Made by a program: the position numbers and the translations under genes. Of a DNA stretch of 64,000 nt, positions 55,569 through 63,442 are shown in pieces; position 1 is the first letter of the stretch, and every line of letters starts with the position of its first letter. Source of the stretch: Paenibacillus sp. Soil522 (GTDB taxonomy: Bacteria; Bacillota; Bacilli; Paenibacillales; Paenibacillaceae). Below the pieces are notes generated by a model, which was not told where the DNA came from, made no database searches, and saw only the letters and a list, made by a program, of their open reading frames with translations. The stretch covers positions 1 to 64,000 of the forward strand of contig NZ_LMRV01000055.1 of the NCBI RefSeq assembly GCF_001428245.1. The letters run 5' to 3'.

Positions 55569-55889
55569 TTAGTGTTGAGCGTAGTTGGAATATTGGCCCG
55601 CATTGCTTTGATTACTCATGTAGCTTGGTGTTAAGGATGCAGTGCTCGACAGCTGATTGCACATGCTATTGATTTGCTGCAGCTGCTGCATAGCCGTTTG
55701 GTGGCCTTGCAGTGCGGTGTGAATAATTTGAGCCGCTTGATGCTCGCGCTGCGCAATTTGCTCAAGCTGCATGGCGTTCATTTCTTCCTGTTTAAGTAAT
55801 TGTTGATACTGCATGGATGCTTGCTCTGTTTGCCGCATTAATTGATTGACGAGCTGGGAAATTTGCTGTGTTTGCGTAATTTGATTCAA
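55569..55889 (-). CDS. Gln-rich coiled-coil hypothetical protein
   Basis: 106 aa from a TTG start at 55889 (AGGAGG 7 nt upstream). Almost wholly helical and rich in Gln, Met and Ala (LNQITQTQQISQLVNQLMRQ, MNAMQLEQIAQREHQAAQII, HQTAMQQLQQINSMCNQL), ending in a Ser/Asn/Tyr tail. Composition and its location beside two YjcZ-like peptides and a LysM protein suggest a spore-coat associated role, which is inference. A longer reading to 56036 has no start support. Confidence 0.7.
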   Translation of the reverse strand: MNQITQTQQISQLVNQLMRQTEQASMQYQQLLKQEEMNAMQLEQIAQREHQAAQIIHTALQGHQTAMQQLQQINSMCNQLSSTASLTPSYMSNQSNAGQYSNYAQH

Positions 55890-56072
55890 AATAACGCCTC
55901 CTAAATGGATTGGAATTACTCGAATATTATGGATTGAAGCGTTCGTTTTTATTCCGGTTTTCGATTTGAAATTATTAATTTTATGTAAGGAGCGGCAATA
56001 AAGTTGTTGTAAAATATAAAAACACAAAAGACCCATGAAATGGGCCTTTTGAACAAATATTCAAAGGGGATA

Positions 56073-56198
56073 TTAGTAACCTTTGCCATAACCGCCGACG
56101 CCGAAGATACCACAGCTACAAGCGATAATTACTAATAAAATGAAAAGGACAAGTATCGTTCCAGTATTATTGAAAACACCGCCTACATGACCAGACAT
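56073..56198 (-). CDS. YjcZ-like sporulation peptide, copy 1
   Basis: 41-aa peptide: MSGHVGGVFNNTGTILVLFI, then LLVIIACSCGIFGVGG and a GYGKGY end. One hydrophobic helix flanked by glycines is typical of the YjcZ family of sporulation peptides. RBS AAGGAGGTG lies 11 nt before the start ATG. The promoter region is shared in sequence with copy 2 at 56369. Confidence 0.85.
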   Translation of the reverse strand: MSGHVGGVFNNTGTILVLFILLVIIACSCGIFGVGGYGKGY

Positions 56199-56233
56199 TT
56201 ATCATTGCACCTCCTTAAGTGTTGAGTACACTT

Positions 56234-56272
56234 TAAATTATGCGTGGTTTTAACGTTTTGATTGGGTGTTTG
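56234..56272 (-). promoter_or_regulatory. Candidate late-sporulation promoter, copy 1
   Basis: On the minus strand CAAACACCCAATC (complement of 56260-56272), exactly 17 bp, then CATAATTTA (complement of 56234-56242). The -10 fits the sigma-K pattern CATAnnnTA; the -35 AATC is a partial HMAC match. Same blocks with the same spacing occur upstream of copy 2. Confidence 0.6.
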
Positions 56273-56368
56273 CCTCGGAGACATTTTATAAATGTCATTA
56301 GCCTGTAAAAAATATTTTGGAAGGTATTATGGCAATTTGAGTGCTTGAAGCATAAGTCTTAGACTTCT

Positions 56369-56494
56369 TTAGCAGCATTTATTAAAGCCGCCAACGAAAC
56401 CTCCTACACAGCTGCATGCGATAATCACCAATAAAATGAAAAGGACCAGAATGGTACCAGTATTCGAAAAAGCACCACCAACGAATCCGGACAT
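56369..56494 (-). CDS. YjcZ-like sporulation peptide, copy 2
   Basis: 41-aa paralogue: MSGFVGGAFSNTGTILVLFI, then LLVIIACSCVGGFVGGFNKCC. Identical to copy 1 from NTGTILVLFILLVIIACSC; it differs at both ends and finishes with two cysteines. RBS AAGGAGGTG is the same. Gene plus promoter were duplicated as a unit. Confidence 0.85.
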   Translation of the reverse strand: MSGFVGGAFSNTGTILVLFILLVIIACSCVGGFVGGFNKCC

Positions 56495-56529
56495 TGTTCA
56501 TAACACCTCCTTGTTTCTTGAGTACTCTG

Positions 56530-56568
56530 TAGATTATGTATCGTTGCCGCATTCTGATTGGGTGTTTG
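56530..56568 (-). promoter_or_regulatory. Candidate late-sporulation promoter, copy 2
   Basis: CAAACACCCAATC (complement of 56556-56568), 17 bp, CATAATCTA (complement of 56530-56538); see copy 1. Confidence 0.6.
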
Positions 56569-56627
56569 TGACGGAGATGCTTTTTCCGTGTCACCCGCCT
56601 ATAAATTGGCAGAATAACAGATGCTCA

Positions 56628-56670
56628 AAAAAGCCTATCGAGGCTAAAGACCATTTCTCGATAGGCTTTG
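56628..56670 (-). terminator. Terminator after LysM gene
   Basis: AAAGCCTATCGAG and CTCGATAGGCTTT form the stem; on the minus strand it is followed by six T. Confidence 0.92.
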
Positions 56671-56709
56671 ATGCTTCATGTGTTTGAATCAGCTGATGAT
56701 GTAATCGGA

Positions 56710-57138
56710 CTACATGTTATAAGGTGCTCCCGGATACCGCATATTTTGTCCGAGCGGCGTAGTGGACGGCGCTTCCACTTCTCTTTCGATGTACGTCTTG
56801 TTACAGTGCATATTAGAAATACGCGGGATATAGACCGATGAGCCCGGTTGGATTTCTTTAGGATTAGCAATGTGCGGGTTTGCTTCCTCAAGAATGACGC
56901 TAGGTATGTTATACATATGGGAGACCTTTTCTAGTGTATCTCCGGCTAATGTCTGGTGGACAGCGAAGTACATATCATTTCTTGCATCTTCACCGTCCTC
57001 CCGGAAAAAAGGAAAGAAAAAAAACGGGGAAAAGAAGAAAAAGGGAAACAGAAAACGGCGTGGAAAAAAGGGATGAGGAAAAGGCCGGAAGGGCGAATGG
57101 AATCCTGGTCCGCCAAATGGTATAAATGCTCGATTCAT
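56710..57138 (-). CDS. LysM domain protein with Phe/Pro-rich N-terminus
   Basis: 142 aa. Residues 1-47 are extremely rich in Phe and Pro (PFRPFPHPFFPRRFLFPFFF), likely a membrane- or coat-associated anchor rather than a signal peptide. Residues about 55-105 form a LysM peptidoglycan-binding module (HQTLAGDTLEKVSHMYNIP, NPHIANPKEIQPGSSVYIP). The layout resembles spore-cortex or coat LysM proteins of Bacilli. RBS GGAGG before the ATG. An exact palindrome sits just upstream (57159). Confidence 0.82.
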   Translation of the reverse strand: MNRAFIPFGGPGFHSPFRPFPHPFFPRRFLFPFFFFSPFFFFPFFREDGEDARNDMYFAVHQTLAGDTLEKVSHMYNIPSVILEEANPHIANPKEIQPGSSVYIPRISNMHCNKTYIEREVEAPSTTPLGQNMRYPGAPYNM

Positions 57139-57158
57139 TTTAAAACCTCCAAAGACAG

Positions 57159-57176
57159 TATAGTCAAATGACTATA
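57159..57176. promoter_or_regulatory. Palindrome, possible operator
   Basis: TATAGTCA-AA-TGACTATA, perfect 8-bp arms, 21-38 bases before the LysM start codon and upstream of its RBS. May be an operator overlapping the promoter. Confidence 0.45.
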
Positions 57177-57308
57177 TAACATATGAACTTGAAAACAAAT
57201 GGTTCCAATCAACCCTTGGATTAGGCTTGTTTCTTGGTTGTGCCGGAAATTGTTGACGCTATTTTTTATCAAAGCTATTATAGATTGAACAAATCCGTAA
57301 AGAGGAGA

Positions 57309-59285
57309 ATGATCGTGCCGGATTGGTCGTATCAGACCTTGTTTCGCCCTTTATTATTTAAATTTCCTGCAAGACTGAGCAGATCTGTAACGCTGACAGC
57401 CATCGGCAAGCTGGGCAGATTGCCTGGCGGCTCATTCGCCATTCGAACGCTTGGACATATGAAGCCGTCGCCGTTACTGGCGCGGGATATGGCGGGCATC
57501 GCCGTCAACAGCCCTGTGGGCTTGTCCGGCGGCGTAGACCCGGAAGGCGCCGCACAAAAAGCATTGGCGCAATTTGGCTTCGGTTTTATTGAGCATGGGC
57601 CTGTCACGGTTCAACCTATCCGAAGCGATCAGCCGATAGAGAATCATATCGCTGCTGAAACCGTACGTTATCCAACCTATTACGAGAATGATGGCTTAGA
57701 CGTTGTTGCCGCACGCCTTGCAAAGCCTGGACATCAATTGCCGCAGCTTGCCCGCATCACTCCGATGCCGCATGCTTTGCCTGATCAGGCGATTGTAGAG
57801 CTTGGCAGAATGATGGAGAAACTCCATGCCTCGGGAGCAGCAGGGTTCTATGTAGATGTGCTGCAAGCGGCAAGAAGCTTTGCGGATTCACAAGCTGTTC
57901 TAAACCGTTTGCCGGAGCTTGCGGCTGCCAATCATTATGCCGATAAACCTCTGTATTTGTATGTCCCGCCGGATTATCCGAATGAGAGGCTTATTGCTAT
58001 ATTAAGCAATCCGAAATCGATTATATGGAGCGGGGTGGTCATCGGTGAGGCTGTCCGTGATGGCGGAAGCGTTGGCGATGAAGGCGGTGGCGAAGCCATA
58101 CGCGTGGGAAGAGAAGGTAAAGCTCTTGCCCTGGATAAAATAAAGCTGCTCCGCAGCGTGTGCGGACCCTCCCTGGTGATTAAAGCGGGAGGCGGAGTGC
58201 ATGAGCCGCAGGATGCGCTCGATCTCCTGAAGGCGGGCGCGGACGGCATCATGCTGCATAGCGGCTTAGTGTATGCCGGTCCAGGCCTGCCGAAACGAAT
58301 AAATGAAGCTATTGTTTATGAACAGGTTTGCAAGCTTCCCGTACCCCAAACACCCTCCTTCTGGAAGCATTGGGGGTGGATGTGCCTGCTGGGCATCGGG
58401 ATGATGATTGGAGGTATTTTTTCCTGGATTATCGCTGCTACTTCCGTGCTGCTGCCTTATGATTTAGACTTTATAGGCATGTCGCTAGAGGAGCTGCGCC
58501 ATATCAACCCTAATCTTCTTCATTTCATGTCACATGACCGGGTTACGCTGGCGGGAACGATGATTTCGATTGGCATTTTGTATTATCAGTTGGCTAAGCA
58601 TGGAATAAGAGAAGGCATGGACTGGGCTAGAACGGCTTTGCTGACGTCGGGGGTTGTTGGTTTTTTAAGCTTTTTTTTATACTTGGGCTATGGTTATTTT
58701 GATCCGTTTCATGCACTGGCCTCGGCTATCCTGCTTCCGATGTTTTTTCTTTCGATGCGAAGCAATCCGGAGCAGCCCTATCGCCTTCCTGTCAACCTCC
58801 GCAACGACCGCGTATGGCGGCTTGCCATGTGGGGACAGCTTTGCTTTGTCGTGTTAGGTTTTGCGCTGGCTGCCGGCGGATTAACAATCGCTCTGGTTGG
58901 GGTTACAAACGTTTTCGTGAAGACCGATCTTGCTTATTTGTACGCCAGCTTTGCTGCTCTAAAAGAAGTAAACGCGAAGCTAATTCCGCTTATTGCCCAT
59001 GACCGGGCCGGTTTTGGCGGCGCGCTGCTGTGCGATGCCTTAGCGATTCTCATCACAGCGCTATGGGGCAGCCGGCAAGGCGCCCGTTGGTTATGGTGGA
59101 CGCTTCTGTTTGGCGGTGCGCCGGGTTTCTACGCTGGATTTAGCGTGCATTTTTCAATTGGATATACCGATTTCTGGCATCTTTCACCGGCTATATTTGC
59201 TTTGCTGCTCTATGTTTTCGGACTTATTTTGCTATACCCTTATTTGATGAAAAAGGCGCCGCTTACAAGTTTAACGTACAAATGA
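57309..59285 (+). CDS. Degenerate dihydroorotate-dehydrogenase-like domain fused to a duplicated membrane module
   Basis: About 658 aa. Residues 1-345 follow class 2 PyrD: SPVGLSGGVDPEGAAQKAL, FGFIEHGPVTVQP, VIKAGGGVHEPQDALDLLKAG and IMLHSGLVYAGPGLPKRI for FMN phosphate. The NxSSPNT segment with the catalytic serine is absent, replaced by AGFYVDVLQAARSF. Residues about 356-658 carry about eight membrane spans in two similar halves, each with an HDR (MSHDRVTLAG and IAHDRAGFGG) and a later GY.D..H motif. Probably not a pyrimidine enzyme; may bind flavin and act in the membrane. Start uncertain: ATG 57309 or GTG 57315 (AGGAG 7 nt upstream). Confidence 0.8.
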   Translation: MIVPDWSYQTLFRPLLFKFPARLSRSVTLTAIGKLGRLPGGSFAIRTLGHMKPSPLLARDMAGIAVNSPVGLSGGVDPEGAAQKALAQFGFGFIEHGPVTVQPIRSDQPIENHIAAETVRYPTYYENDGLDVVAARLAKPGHQLPQLARITPMPHALPDQAIVELGRMMEKLHASGAAGFYVDVLQAARSFADSQAVLNRLPELAAANHYADKPLYLYVPPDYPNERLIAILSNPKSIIWSGVVIGEAVRDGGSVGDEGGGEAIRVGREGKALALDKIKLLRSVCGPSLVIKAGGGVHEPQDALDLLKAGADGIMLHSGLVYAGPGLPKRINEAIVYEQVCKLPVPQTPSFWKHWGWMCLLGIGMMIGGIFSWIIAATSVLLPYDLDFIGMSLEELRHINPNLLHFMSHDRVTLAGTMISIGILYYQLAKHGIREGMDWARTALLTSGVVGFLSFFLYLGYGYFDPFHALASAILLPMFFLSMRSNPEQPYRLPVNLRNDRVWRLAMWGQLCFVVLGFALAAGGLTIALVGVTNVFVKTDLAYLYASFAALKEVNAKLIPLIAHDRAGFGGALLCDALAILITALWGSRQGARWLWWTLLFGGAPGFYAGFSVHFSIGYTDFWHLSPAIFALLLYVFGLILLYPYLMKKAPLTSLTYK

Positions 59286-59344
59286 AAGCGGTAAGAAGGA
59301 AGATGTCTGCTTTTGTCGAAATGATAACGAGGGAGGTGATTAGC

Positions 59345-59722
59345 TTGGACTTGAAAGTGCCTGAAATCATGTTGCCTCAATTTAAAATGCCTAACTTGTC
59401 CGAACCGGTAAATACGCCAGGACAGAATTTAGCGAGCGAGTTTTACAAGAAAATAATCCGTATGATTAAAAATTTTGATGCGAGACTGGATGCTACCGAG
59501 CAGGTAGGCGTTAGGCTCGTTACATTTGGCAAGTCTGTAACTTTTCAAATAACCGATGTTGGATATGATGATCCCAGCTTGATCATGTTCACTGGAAATT
59601 TAGATGACGGAAGTCCTGTTACATTAATCCAGCATGTATCGCAAATCAGTTTCTTATTGATGGCTGTTAAAAGACAAAATCCAGAGGAGCCTAAAAGACC
59701 TATTGGGTTTCAAAGCCAATAA
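59345..59722 (+). CDS. DUF6173-like protein
   Basis: 125 aa from TTG 59345 (GGGAGGTGAT upstream). Core: ASEFYKKIIRMIKNFDARLD, EQVGVRLVTFGKSVTFQITD, GYDDPSLIMFTGNLDDGSP and LIQHVSQISFLLMAVKR. This resembles the DUF6173 family of small Bacillales proteins of unknown function; the assignment rests on memory of the LIQHVSQISFLLMA pattern. Upstream overlap of 4 nt with the membrane fusion is in a longer reading only. Confidence 0.65.
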   Translation: MDLKVPEIMLPQFKMPNLSEPVNTPGQNLASEFYKKIIRMIKNFDARLDATEQVGVRLVTFGKSVTFQITDVGYDDPSLIMFTGNLDDGSPVTLIQHVSQISFLLMAVKRQNPEEPKRPIGFQSQ

Positions 59723-59734
59723 TTTTATAGCTTG

Positions 59735-59785
59735 AAAAAAATCGGGCGTCCCTTGCAGGACGTCCTTTTCACGGGAGGGGAGAGA
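59735..59785 (+). terminator. Terminator, copy 1 of a ~50-bp repeat
   Basis: AAAAAAATCGGGCGTCCCTT..., stem GGGCGTCC / GGACGTCC, then TTTTC and GGGAGGGGAGA. The same sequence with compensated stem changes recurs at 60585-60633. Confidence 0.85.
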
Positions 59786-59786
59786 G

Positions 59787-59966
59787 AGTTACAGGATATA
59801 TGCTAACTCTGGGTTTATAGGAGACGGGGATGACATCGTAAAGCAAGCCATAGATTCAACGGAAGGATTTACGATTGTTCTTTGCGGACTAAAGGCGCTC
59901 CTAGAGCATGGCATCGTCCTGAATCTCGTGTACGATAAGGCTCCTGAAGCCCATGTTAAACGTTAA
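59787..59966 (+). pseudogene. Coding-like remnant without start
   Basis: An open stretch reading SGFIGDGDDIVKQAIDSTEG, FTIVLCGLKALLEHGIVLNL and VYDKAPEAHVKR to a TAA at 59964. It has protein-like composition but no start codon in frame, and I do not recognise it. Likely a decayed gene in the remnant zone 59.7-60.8 kb. Confidence 0.4.
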
Positions 59967-60009
59967 GAAGAGCCCTCAAATTGAGCTTTGCAAAAATAGC
60001 TAAAAACCA

Positions 60010-60046
60010 AAACGGCAGCCAAACCCTGGGGTTAGGACTGCCGTTT
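60010..60046 (-). terminator. Minus-strand terminator
   Basis: AAACGGCAG / CTGCCGTTT with inner CC-AACCC / GGGTT-GG; minus-strand T-rich tail (TTTTGGTTTTT). Directly follows the small minus-strand reading frame ending at 60045. Confidence 0.75.
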
Positions 60047-60191
60047 ATTCATAATTGCTGGATTTGTTTGGACAAGTGTTTGTCCAACAAGTCATTACTT
60101 CGCCTACATGTAAGGGCGGTTTTGGTTCATCATCAATGAATGTTTTCATTACATCCTTGACTGCTTCAAATACACTTGTCAAATCATTCAC
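60045..60191 (-). pseudogene. Small or truncated minus-strand gene
   Basis: 48 codons from GTG 60191: NDLTSVFEAVKDVMKTFIDD, then EPKPPLHVGEVMTCW and an unrelated tail to TAA. The first part resembles the N-terminus of longer Bacillales helical proteins of unknown function (pattern PPLHVGE..NLW), so a frameshift or deletion after MTCW may have cut it. The frame stays open upstream to about 60226. It is directly followed by a terminator, so it was once a transcription unit. Confidence 0.45.
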
Positions 60192-60307
60192 TTCTTTCGT
60201 TTTTTTTAGTGTGTATAATGTCCCGAATAACTATGCACTTGTCTCTTAATGAATTGTGAAGAACATAACCCACTTATAAAAACAAATAATAAGGAAGAGA
60301 TTGGAAG

Positions 60308-60385
60308 ATGAATAATAAAGGGAATGTAATTGATCTGCAGTCACTGGTAAATGCAGCCGATGGCAGAAGCACACGAGGATGGTAA
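60308..60385 (+). CDS. Possible 25-aa peptide
   Basis: ATG at 60308, preceded by GGAAGAGATTGGAAG: MNNKGNVIDLQSLVNAADGR, then STRGW and stop. No family recognised. It may be a small peptide or the start of a lost gene. No plus-strand terminator follows it. Confidence 0.3.
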   Translation: MNNKGNVIDLQSLVNAADGRSTRGW

Positions 60386-60416
60386 TACCTAGGAAAGCAC
60401 CTTCAATAAGAAAAAG

Positions 60417-60454
60417 GCTCCTCTAGAGCGGATCTCCAACCGCTTTAGAGGAGC
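60417..60454 (-). terminator. Hairpin, minus-strand terminator-like
   Basis: GCTCCTCTAGAGCGG (60417-60431) pairs with CCGCTTTAGAGGAGC (60440-60454) with one mismatch. The minus strand continues CTTTTTCTTATT. No gene ends at it on that strand. Confidence 0.6.
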
Positions 60455-60873
60455 AGAAAAAAAGGTTATATACGTATGGTAAACAATTAGCGCGCGTAAT
60501 TCCAATTAGAAAAAATTAAGGTGGATTAGAATAAATTCATTATGTTTCATCTAAATAGCATATTGATGCAATAAGGCTTTAAACAAAAAATCGGGCGTCC
60601 CTTTCGGGACGCCCTTTTCATGGGAGAGGAGAAACCGGACGAAGAGCTTATGGGGAAACGTAAGTCTTCTCCGCGGTTGTCTACGGCATCTTGCGACGCC
60701 GATAAATGTATCTTGTCCGGTTTAAGAGGAAATATACATGATTAGGGTGAGAAATATTTTTGTGCACAGTTGGACGGGTCCTCTGCTCCGTAATTTTCGA
60801 CATGCTTCTGCTTTATTAAGAAAGGGATTCTATGGTACGATAGGCGGGAATGAGATAGAAGGGGGCAATTGCA
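60455..60873. other. Gene-free stretch before rsmD, with terminator repeat copy 2
   Basis: No supported gene. Contains the second copy of the ~50-bp terminator repeat at 60585-60633 (stem GGGCGTCCC / GGGACGCCC, TTTT, GGGAGAGGAGA). The rest, 60634-60873, is probably the rsmD-coaD promoter region; no clear promoter boxes seen. Confidence 0.6.
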
Positions 60874-61473
60874 GTGAGAGTCATTGCGGGCGAGGCCAAG
60901 GGCCGCACGCTGAAGGCTGTGCCTGGCATGAACACGAGGCCGACAACGGATAAGGTAAAGGAAGCTATTTTCAGCATGATCGGGCCTTACTTCGACGGTG
61001 GAACGGCGCTGGATCTGTTTGCAGGTACGGGCGGTTTGGGCATTGAGGCCTGGAGCAGAGGTGTAGAGCGTACCGTCTTTATTGATCGGGAGAAAATAAG
61101 CGTAGAGATTATTCGGCAAAATGTACAAACGGCGAATATGGGCAGCGCCGCTGAAATTTATAGGAATGATGCGGAGCGTGCATTGAAAGCGCTAGCGAAG
61201 CGGGGACAGAAGTTCCGGCTTGTTTTTCTTGATCCGCCATACAAAATGATAACGATGGACAGTTTGATGGCGCAGCTCGCAGTGAATCAGCTGCTGGAGC
61301 CGGAGGCGATTATTGTAGTCGAGCATGATGCAGCACACCGGTATCCGGAGCAGCTGGAGCATTTTGAACAACTGAAGCACGCGAAATACGGGGATACCGC
61401 CGTGTCCATATTCCAATATATCAGCTCAGACAGTCACGACGGAAGTGAGGTCAATGTCAATGTCAATGAATAA
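60874..61473 (+). CDS. rsmD: 16S rRNA (guanine-966-N2)-methyltransferase RsmD
   Basis: 199-aa RsmD (YlbH in B. subtilis). [18 protein letters not shown] is the family start; SAM motif [17 protein letters not shown] (about 48-64), FIDREK, and catalytic DPPYKM (about 127-132). GTG 60874 has GAAGGGGG upstream. The C-terminal [11 protein letters not shown] is encoded by hexanucleotide repeats that also contain the coaD starts. Order rsmD-coaD is conserved. Confidence 0.95.
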   Translation: MRVIAGEAKGRTLKAVPGMNTRPTTDKVKEAIFSMIGPYFDGGTALDLFAGTGGLGIEAWSRGVERTVFIDREKISVEIIRQNVQTANMGSAAEIYRNDAERALKALAKRGQKFRLVFLDPPYKMITMDSLMAQLAVNQLLEPEAIIVVEHDAAHRYPEQLEHFEQLKHAKYGDTAVSIFQYISSDSHDGSEVNVNVNE

Positions 61474-61963
61474 ACAAGAGCGTGTAGCCGTATACCCGGG
61501 AACCTTTGATCCTGTTACTTATGGACATCTGGATATTATTCGCAGATCCGCTAAGCAATTCGATAGGCTTATTGTAGCCGTTTTAAATAATTCCAGCAAA
61601 AATCCGATGTTCAGCGTTGAGGAGCGCAAGGCGCTGCTTGCCGAAGTCACGCGAGATATTCCGAATGTAGAGATCGACAGCTTCCGGGATTTGCTCGTCC
61701 GATTTATGAAGTCGCGGCAGGCTAACGTAATTATAAGAGGAATTCGATCGGTAACCGATTTTGAGTATGAGCTTCAGCTCGCTTCGACGAACCATTTGCT
61801 TGATGATGAGATCGATACGATGTTTATGATGACAAACCCTAAGTATTCCTATTTGAGCTCCAGCATTGTCAAGGAAATCGCACAGTTCAACGGGGCTGTT
61901 CATGAGCTGGTGCCGCCTGTTGTGGAGAAGCAATTGCGGGAGAAATATAAACCAAAGAGCTAA
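61460..61963 (+). CDS. coaD: Phosphopantetheine adenylyltransferase
   Basis: About 167-aa CoaD, fourth step of coenzyme A synthesis. [19 protein letters not shown] holds the TxGH nucleotidyl-transfer motif; [42 protein letters not shown] complete the family pattern. The start lies in a TCAATG triplicate: in-frame ATGs at 61454, 61460 and 61466. 61460 is best placed relative to GTGAGG (9 nt). It overlaps the end of rsmD. Confidence 0.95.
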   Translation: MSMNKQERVAVYPGTFDPVTYGHLDIIRRSAKQFDRLIVAVLNNSSKNPMFSVEERKALLAEVTRDIPNVEIDSFRDLLVRFMKSRQANVIIRGIRSVTDFEYELQLASTNHLLDDEIDTMFMMTNPKYSYLSSSIVKEIAQFNGAVHELVPPVVEKQLREKYKPKS

Positions 61964-62001
61964 ACGGATTTTCACCTAAGCCATTATTCGTCTTATAGCG
62001 A

Positions 62002-63231
62002 TTATAGCGGTCTGCCAGCTCGGCGAAACGGCAGCAGCATAATAGAAATACCGAGTCCGAGGAGCGCAAGCAGAGCGCAGGCCGACAGGGAAAACTGCCA
62101 TAATAACGGTAAATCACCGGCTCTCAAGGCAACAGCAACGGCTTTATCCGGCGAGAATGATTCGACTGGCGCAAATGCCGGTGCGGCTGCTGGTACGAGT
62201 AGAGGGTGCAGCAGGGACGTGGCCGGCTTCCAGAGCAGCAGCATGAATAGGAGGGCATGCAGCGCATGTGCGACTCTCCATGCAACGAACGGTAGAAGCT
62301 TAAGGTCCGTTCCGGTAATGGAATAGCCTGCTTGTAAAATGCCGCTGAGCCCGCTCCATGCGAGCACGGCTGCGATCGCAGCGGCGTTGCCAAGTGTTCC
62401 GGCTCCCGGCGCATCCCAGACAGCAGCTGCATAGGTACCCAAGTGGCCTTCAAAAAAGGCTTTGCTGATGAAGCTTAGTCCGGCTTTGTCCAGAAGAGAT
62501 GAGAGAAGCGGCTCTGACAATTTGGCAAGAACAGCTGCGAAAATCATAAAACCGCCGATCAGCATCAGCTTCTGAACGCCGGCAGCAACGGCATCGCCAA
62601 GCGCTTTGCCGAAGCTGCGGCCATCCTGCTCCCTGCCGAGGCGGAGCGCTTCGGATGCTCGCTGAAGCATGCCAAGGCCTCGCTCCGTATCTTTAGCTGC
62701 AGTAGATTGCATATCCGATGCTTGGCCGCTTTGACTGAACAGCGTCATGAGAAGCATCAGCCATAGAGCAGACAGCCATACGATAACTGCAATGATCACT
62801 CCGACAATAGGTTTGTGCAGAAAGCCTGCGCCAATGACGACGAGCATGAACAACGGGTTAGGCATATGGGCAAAGGCAAGCAGCCGCTGGCCTTGCTGCT
62901 TGGTAACGAGACTTTTTTTGCGCAAAGAAGCAACCGCCTCCGCTCCTCCGGGATAGCCTCCCATCCAGCCTAGTACGAGCGCAAGCGCCGCTTCTCCCGG
63001 CAGCTTGAACAAGCGGTTCATTAATGGCTGCAGCAGTGAACCGATGGCATGCGCAAGGCCGAAGGCGGTAATTAGTTCAAATAATACGAGAAACGGCAGC
63101 AGGCCGGGAAATACGATGTTCCACCATACGGTTAGCCCTTGCAGCGAGGATTGAAATGCAGCATCCGGCTGAAGAATAATGGCAACGACAAGCAAGATGG
63201 ACAGGAACGCAAGCAAAACCGTTTTAGCCAA
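62002..63231 (-). CDS. ylbJ: Sporulation integral membrane protein YlbJ
   Basis: 409-aa membrane protein with about ten spans, nucleoside-transporter-gate-like (GATE domain) segments: WWNIVFPGLLPFLVLFELI, LVLGWMGGYPGGAEAVASL, AFAHMPNPLFMLVVIGAGF, LMLIGGFMIFAAVL and GILQAGYSITG. In B. subtilis, YlbJ is a sigma-E-dependent protein needed for heat-resistant spores. TTG 63231 start with AAAGGAG 10 nt upstream. Convergent with coaD, whereas ylbI-ylbJ neighbours in Bacillus are also oppositely oriented. Confidence 0.93.
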   Translation of the reverse strand: MAKTVLLAFLSILLVVAIILQPDAAFQSSLQGLTVWWNIVFPGLLPFLVLFELITAFGLAHAIGSLLQPLMNRLFKLPGEAALALVLGWMGGYPGGAEAVASLRKKSLVTKQQGQRLLAFAHMPNPLFMLVVIGAGFLHKPIVGVIIAVIVWLSALWLMLLMTLFSQSGQASDMQSTAAKDTERGLGMLQRASEALRLGREQDGRSFGKALGDAVAAGVQKLMLIGGFMIFAAVLAKLSEPLLSSLLDKAGLSFISKAFFEGHLGTYAAAVWDAPGAGTLGNAAAIAAVLAWSGLSGILQAGYSITGTDLKLLPFVAWRVAHALHALLFMLLLWKPATSLLHPLLVPAAAPAFAPVESFSPDKAVAVALRAGDLPLLWQFSLSACALLALLGLGISIMLLPFRRAGRPL

Positions 63232-63442
63232 TGCTGCTCAACTCCTTTATTTCGCTGGGGAATATGAATGATAGGGCAGGCTGGTAAGCAGATTGAAGAC
63301 ATGAAGAATTGGACAATCGTATACGTTAAATAGTACGCATGCCGGGTGCCGGATAGACCACATGCGATCGCTAGTCCAGCAGTCGAAAAGCGATTTCGGC
63401 ATGTCTGATAGGGAAAACGGAAGTTTGAATGGGGGGTGACAG
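63232..63442. other. Divergent intergenic region ylbJ / sepM
   Basis: 211 bases with no supported gene. In B. subtilis a patatin-like gene (ylbK) occupies this position; it is missing here. Presumably holds both promoters; no clear boxes identified. Confidence 0.5.

Noticed and set aside
57234-57308. N-terminal extension of the DHODH-like fusion
   Set aside because: Reading continues upstream to 57234 but without a ribosome site; GAGGAG at 57302-57307 supports a start at 57309 or 57315.
60055-60249. 64-codon plus-strand frame in the remnant zone
   Set aside because: Opposite strand of the small minus-strand gene, which has the better protein-like composition and a matching terminator.
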